Origin: Sulfurovum sp.
Lineage (GTDB): Bacteria; Campylobacterota; Campylobacteria; Campylobacterales; Sulfurovaceae
Length of the DNA stretch: 6,550 bases
Reading direction: 5' to 3'
Assembly: GCA_027046415.1 (NCBI GenBank)
Contig: JALTYW010000018.1
Coordinates: forward strand, 1-6,550
Every line of letters begins with the position of its first letter. Positions within the stretch are counted from its first letter, which is position 1. The notes under the pieces are model-generated. The model worked only from the letters and a program-made list of their open reading frames with translations, did not search any database and was not told where the DNA came from. Shown one piece after another: positions 5,775 through 6,550 of the stretch. The position numbers and the translations under genes were made by a program.

Positions 5775-6550
5775 TCAAGTAACACCGTTTCATCAACCTC
5801 ATCTATCTGTTCTGGATGCAGATATTGCTTTGCATACTCCATATAGACACCAGAGTGGACAAAAAGGTTGAACAGATCCGGATCGATATGGTGTTCCTGC
5901 TTCATCTTATACATGATTTCAAGTGTTTCTGAAAGCGTTTTGGCTTTCTTGTAGGGTCTGTCCGAGGCGGTCAATGCTTCAAAAATATCGGCGATTGCCA
6001 TGATTCGTGAGGGTACGGAGAGCTTTTTTGCTGTCAGGGAACGAGGATATCCTCTGCCGTCGAGTGTTTCATGGTGTTCTCCGGCAATTTTTGGTACATT
6101 GCGCATCGTTTCGGGGAAGGGAAGCTGTTCGAGCATTTTGATGGTCATAATGACATGTTCATTAATCTTGAAGCGTTCTTCTTCTGTAAGGGTACCCTTT
6201 TGGACAGAGAGGTTGTAGAGCTCTCCGCGATTGTAGAGGTATGTCGGCACAGGAAGGGTGAACCCCTGCTGTCTGTATGCTGCCTCATCAAAGTTTTCAC
6301 GGGGAATACAGTGCCACGGTTTGTCATCGATCAGCTTCTCTTCTGCAGGCAGAGGGGCAGGGGAGGCGGTGTGTCGCATCAACTCCTCTTCAGAGAGTCC
6401 AATGCGGTCATCAAAGTGCCGTACCCATGTTTTTTGTGCGATTTTTTTGAGGCGTTCTATCTTTTCAGGTGCCATCGTTTCACCGCCTATGTTGCATGCC
6501 GCGACAAAGGCAAACTCTTCGAGTAGTTCTTTGTGTCGTTGCTCTTTTTC
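5771..6550 (-). CDS. HD-GYP-type phosphohydrolase, C-terminal part (runs off right edge)
   Basis: The frame is open from the right edge to a TAA at 5773-5771, giving 259 visible residues; an internal ATG at 6475 is not the start. Just before it lies a coding stretch with CNIGGETMAPE (19-29), continuous with family members that carry N-terminal sensor domains. The domain holds His132 (in NEHV), His159-His160-Glu161, Asp164, GYP (167-169) and Asp188 in AIADIFEALTASDRPYKK. These are the distal metal and GYP-loop residues of cyclic-di-GMP phosphodiesterases. The first His and the HD doublet expected before KGTLT are not recognisable. Such proteins usually join a periplasmic or PAS/GAF sensor to signalling output. 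Activity is uncertain: it may be a degenerate phosphodiesterase or a c-di-GMP effector. It converges on acpH. Confidence 0.85.
   Translation of the reverse strand, partial: EKEQRHKELLEEFAFVAACNIGGETMAPEKIERLKKIAQKTWVRHFDDRIGLSEEELMRHTASPAPLPAEEKLIDDKPWHCIPRENFDEAAYRQQGFTLPVPTYLYNRGELYNLSVQKGTLTEEERFKINEHVIMTIKMLEQLPFPETMRNVPKIAGEHHETLDGRGYPRSLTAKKLSVPSRIMAIADIFEALTASDRPYKKAKTLSETLEIMYKMKQEHHIDPDLFNLFVHSGVYMEYAKQYLHPEQIDEVDETVLLD

Noticed and set aside
6071..6526. Plus-strand open frame of 151 codons opposite the HD-GYP gene
   Set aside because: The minus-strand frame encodes clear HHE and GYP motifs; the plus-strand product is Cys/Phe-rich and looks like a shadow.

Overview
The window looks like ordinary chromosome of a marine or vent-type member of the Campylobacterota (former Epsilonproteobacteria), most like Sulfurovum or a close relative. 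The main evidence is the ribose-phosphate pyrophosphokinase, which carries signatures I recall from Helicobacter/Campylobacter-type enzymes ([19 protein letters not shown], a C-terminus of the [13 protein letters not shown] type). Supporting signs are moderate GC in genes, very AT-rich intergenic DNA and tightly packed genes. The genus is an inference; I could not run a search.

Layout. Positions 1-179 (minus) hold the N-terminus of a lipoprotein that runs off the left edge. An AT-rich divergent promoter region (180-442) separates it from a small exported thioredoxin-fold protein (443-856, plus). That gene converges on a DUF2062 membrane protein (869-1363, minus; a TTG start at 1432 is the less likely alternative). 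A short divergent region with an 11-bp direct repeat leads into prs (1480-2415, plus). The 131-bp prs-lepA gap holds four tandem degenerate heptamers, an AT-rich terminator-like hairpin, a second GC-rich hairpin without a T-tract, and a segment able to pair with the terminator's 3' arm. Next comes a compact plus-strand operon: lepA (2547-4358, GTG start), a NifB/NifX-type cofactor-binding protein (4358-4711), a four-helix CopD/HemJ-like membrane protein (4711-5157) and an ACP phosphodiesterase, acpH (5160-5774). The first two junctions are 1-nt TGATG overlaps and the third is a 2-nt gap. The operon meets, stop codon on stop codon (TTAA), the C-terminal half of an HD-GYP-type phosphohydrolase (5771-6550, minus) whose N-terminus lies beyond the right edge.

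How the genes relate. prs makes PRPP for nucleotide, His, Trp and NAD synthesis; lepA encodes the ribosomal GTPase EF4; acpH would strip phosphopantetheine from acyl carrier protein. The two middle operon genes have no firm role; their conserved-looking Cys/His residues suggest metal or haem chemistry, but that is inference. I found no mobile element, CRISPR array, tRNA, rRNA or defence system, and nothing that amounts to a new multi-gene system. The points most worth a second look are the structured prs-lepA spacer, the missing HD doublet in the HD-GYP protein, and the presence of a NifX-like gene translationally coupled to lepA.
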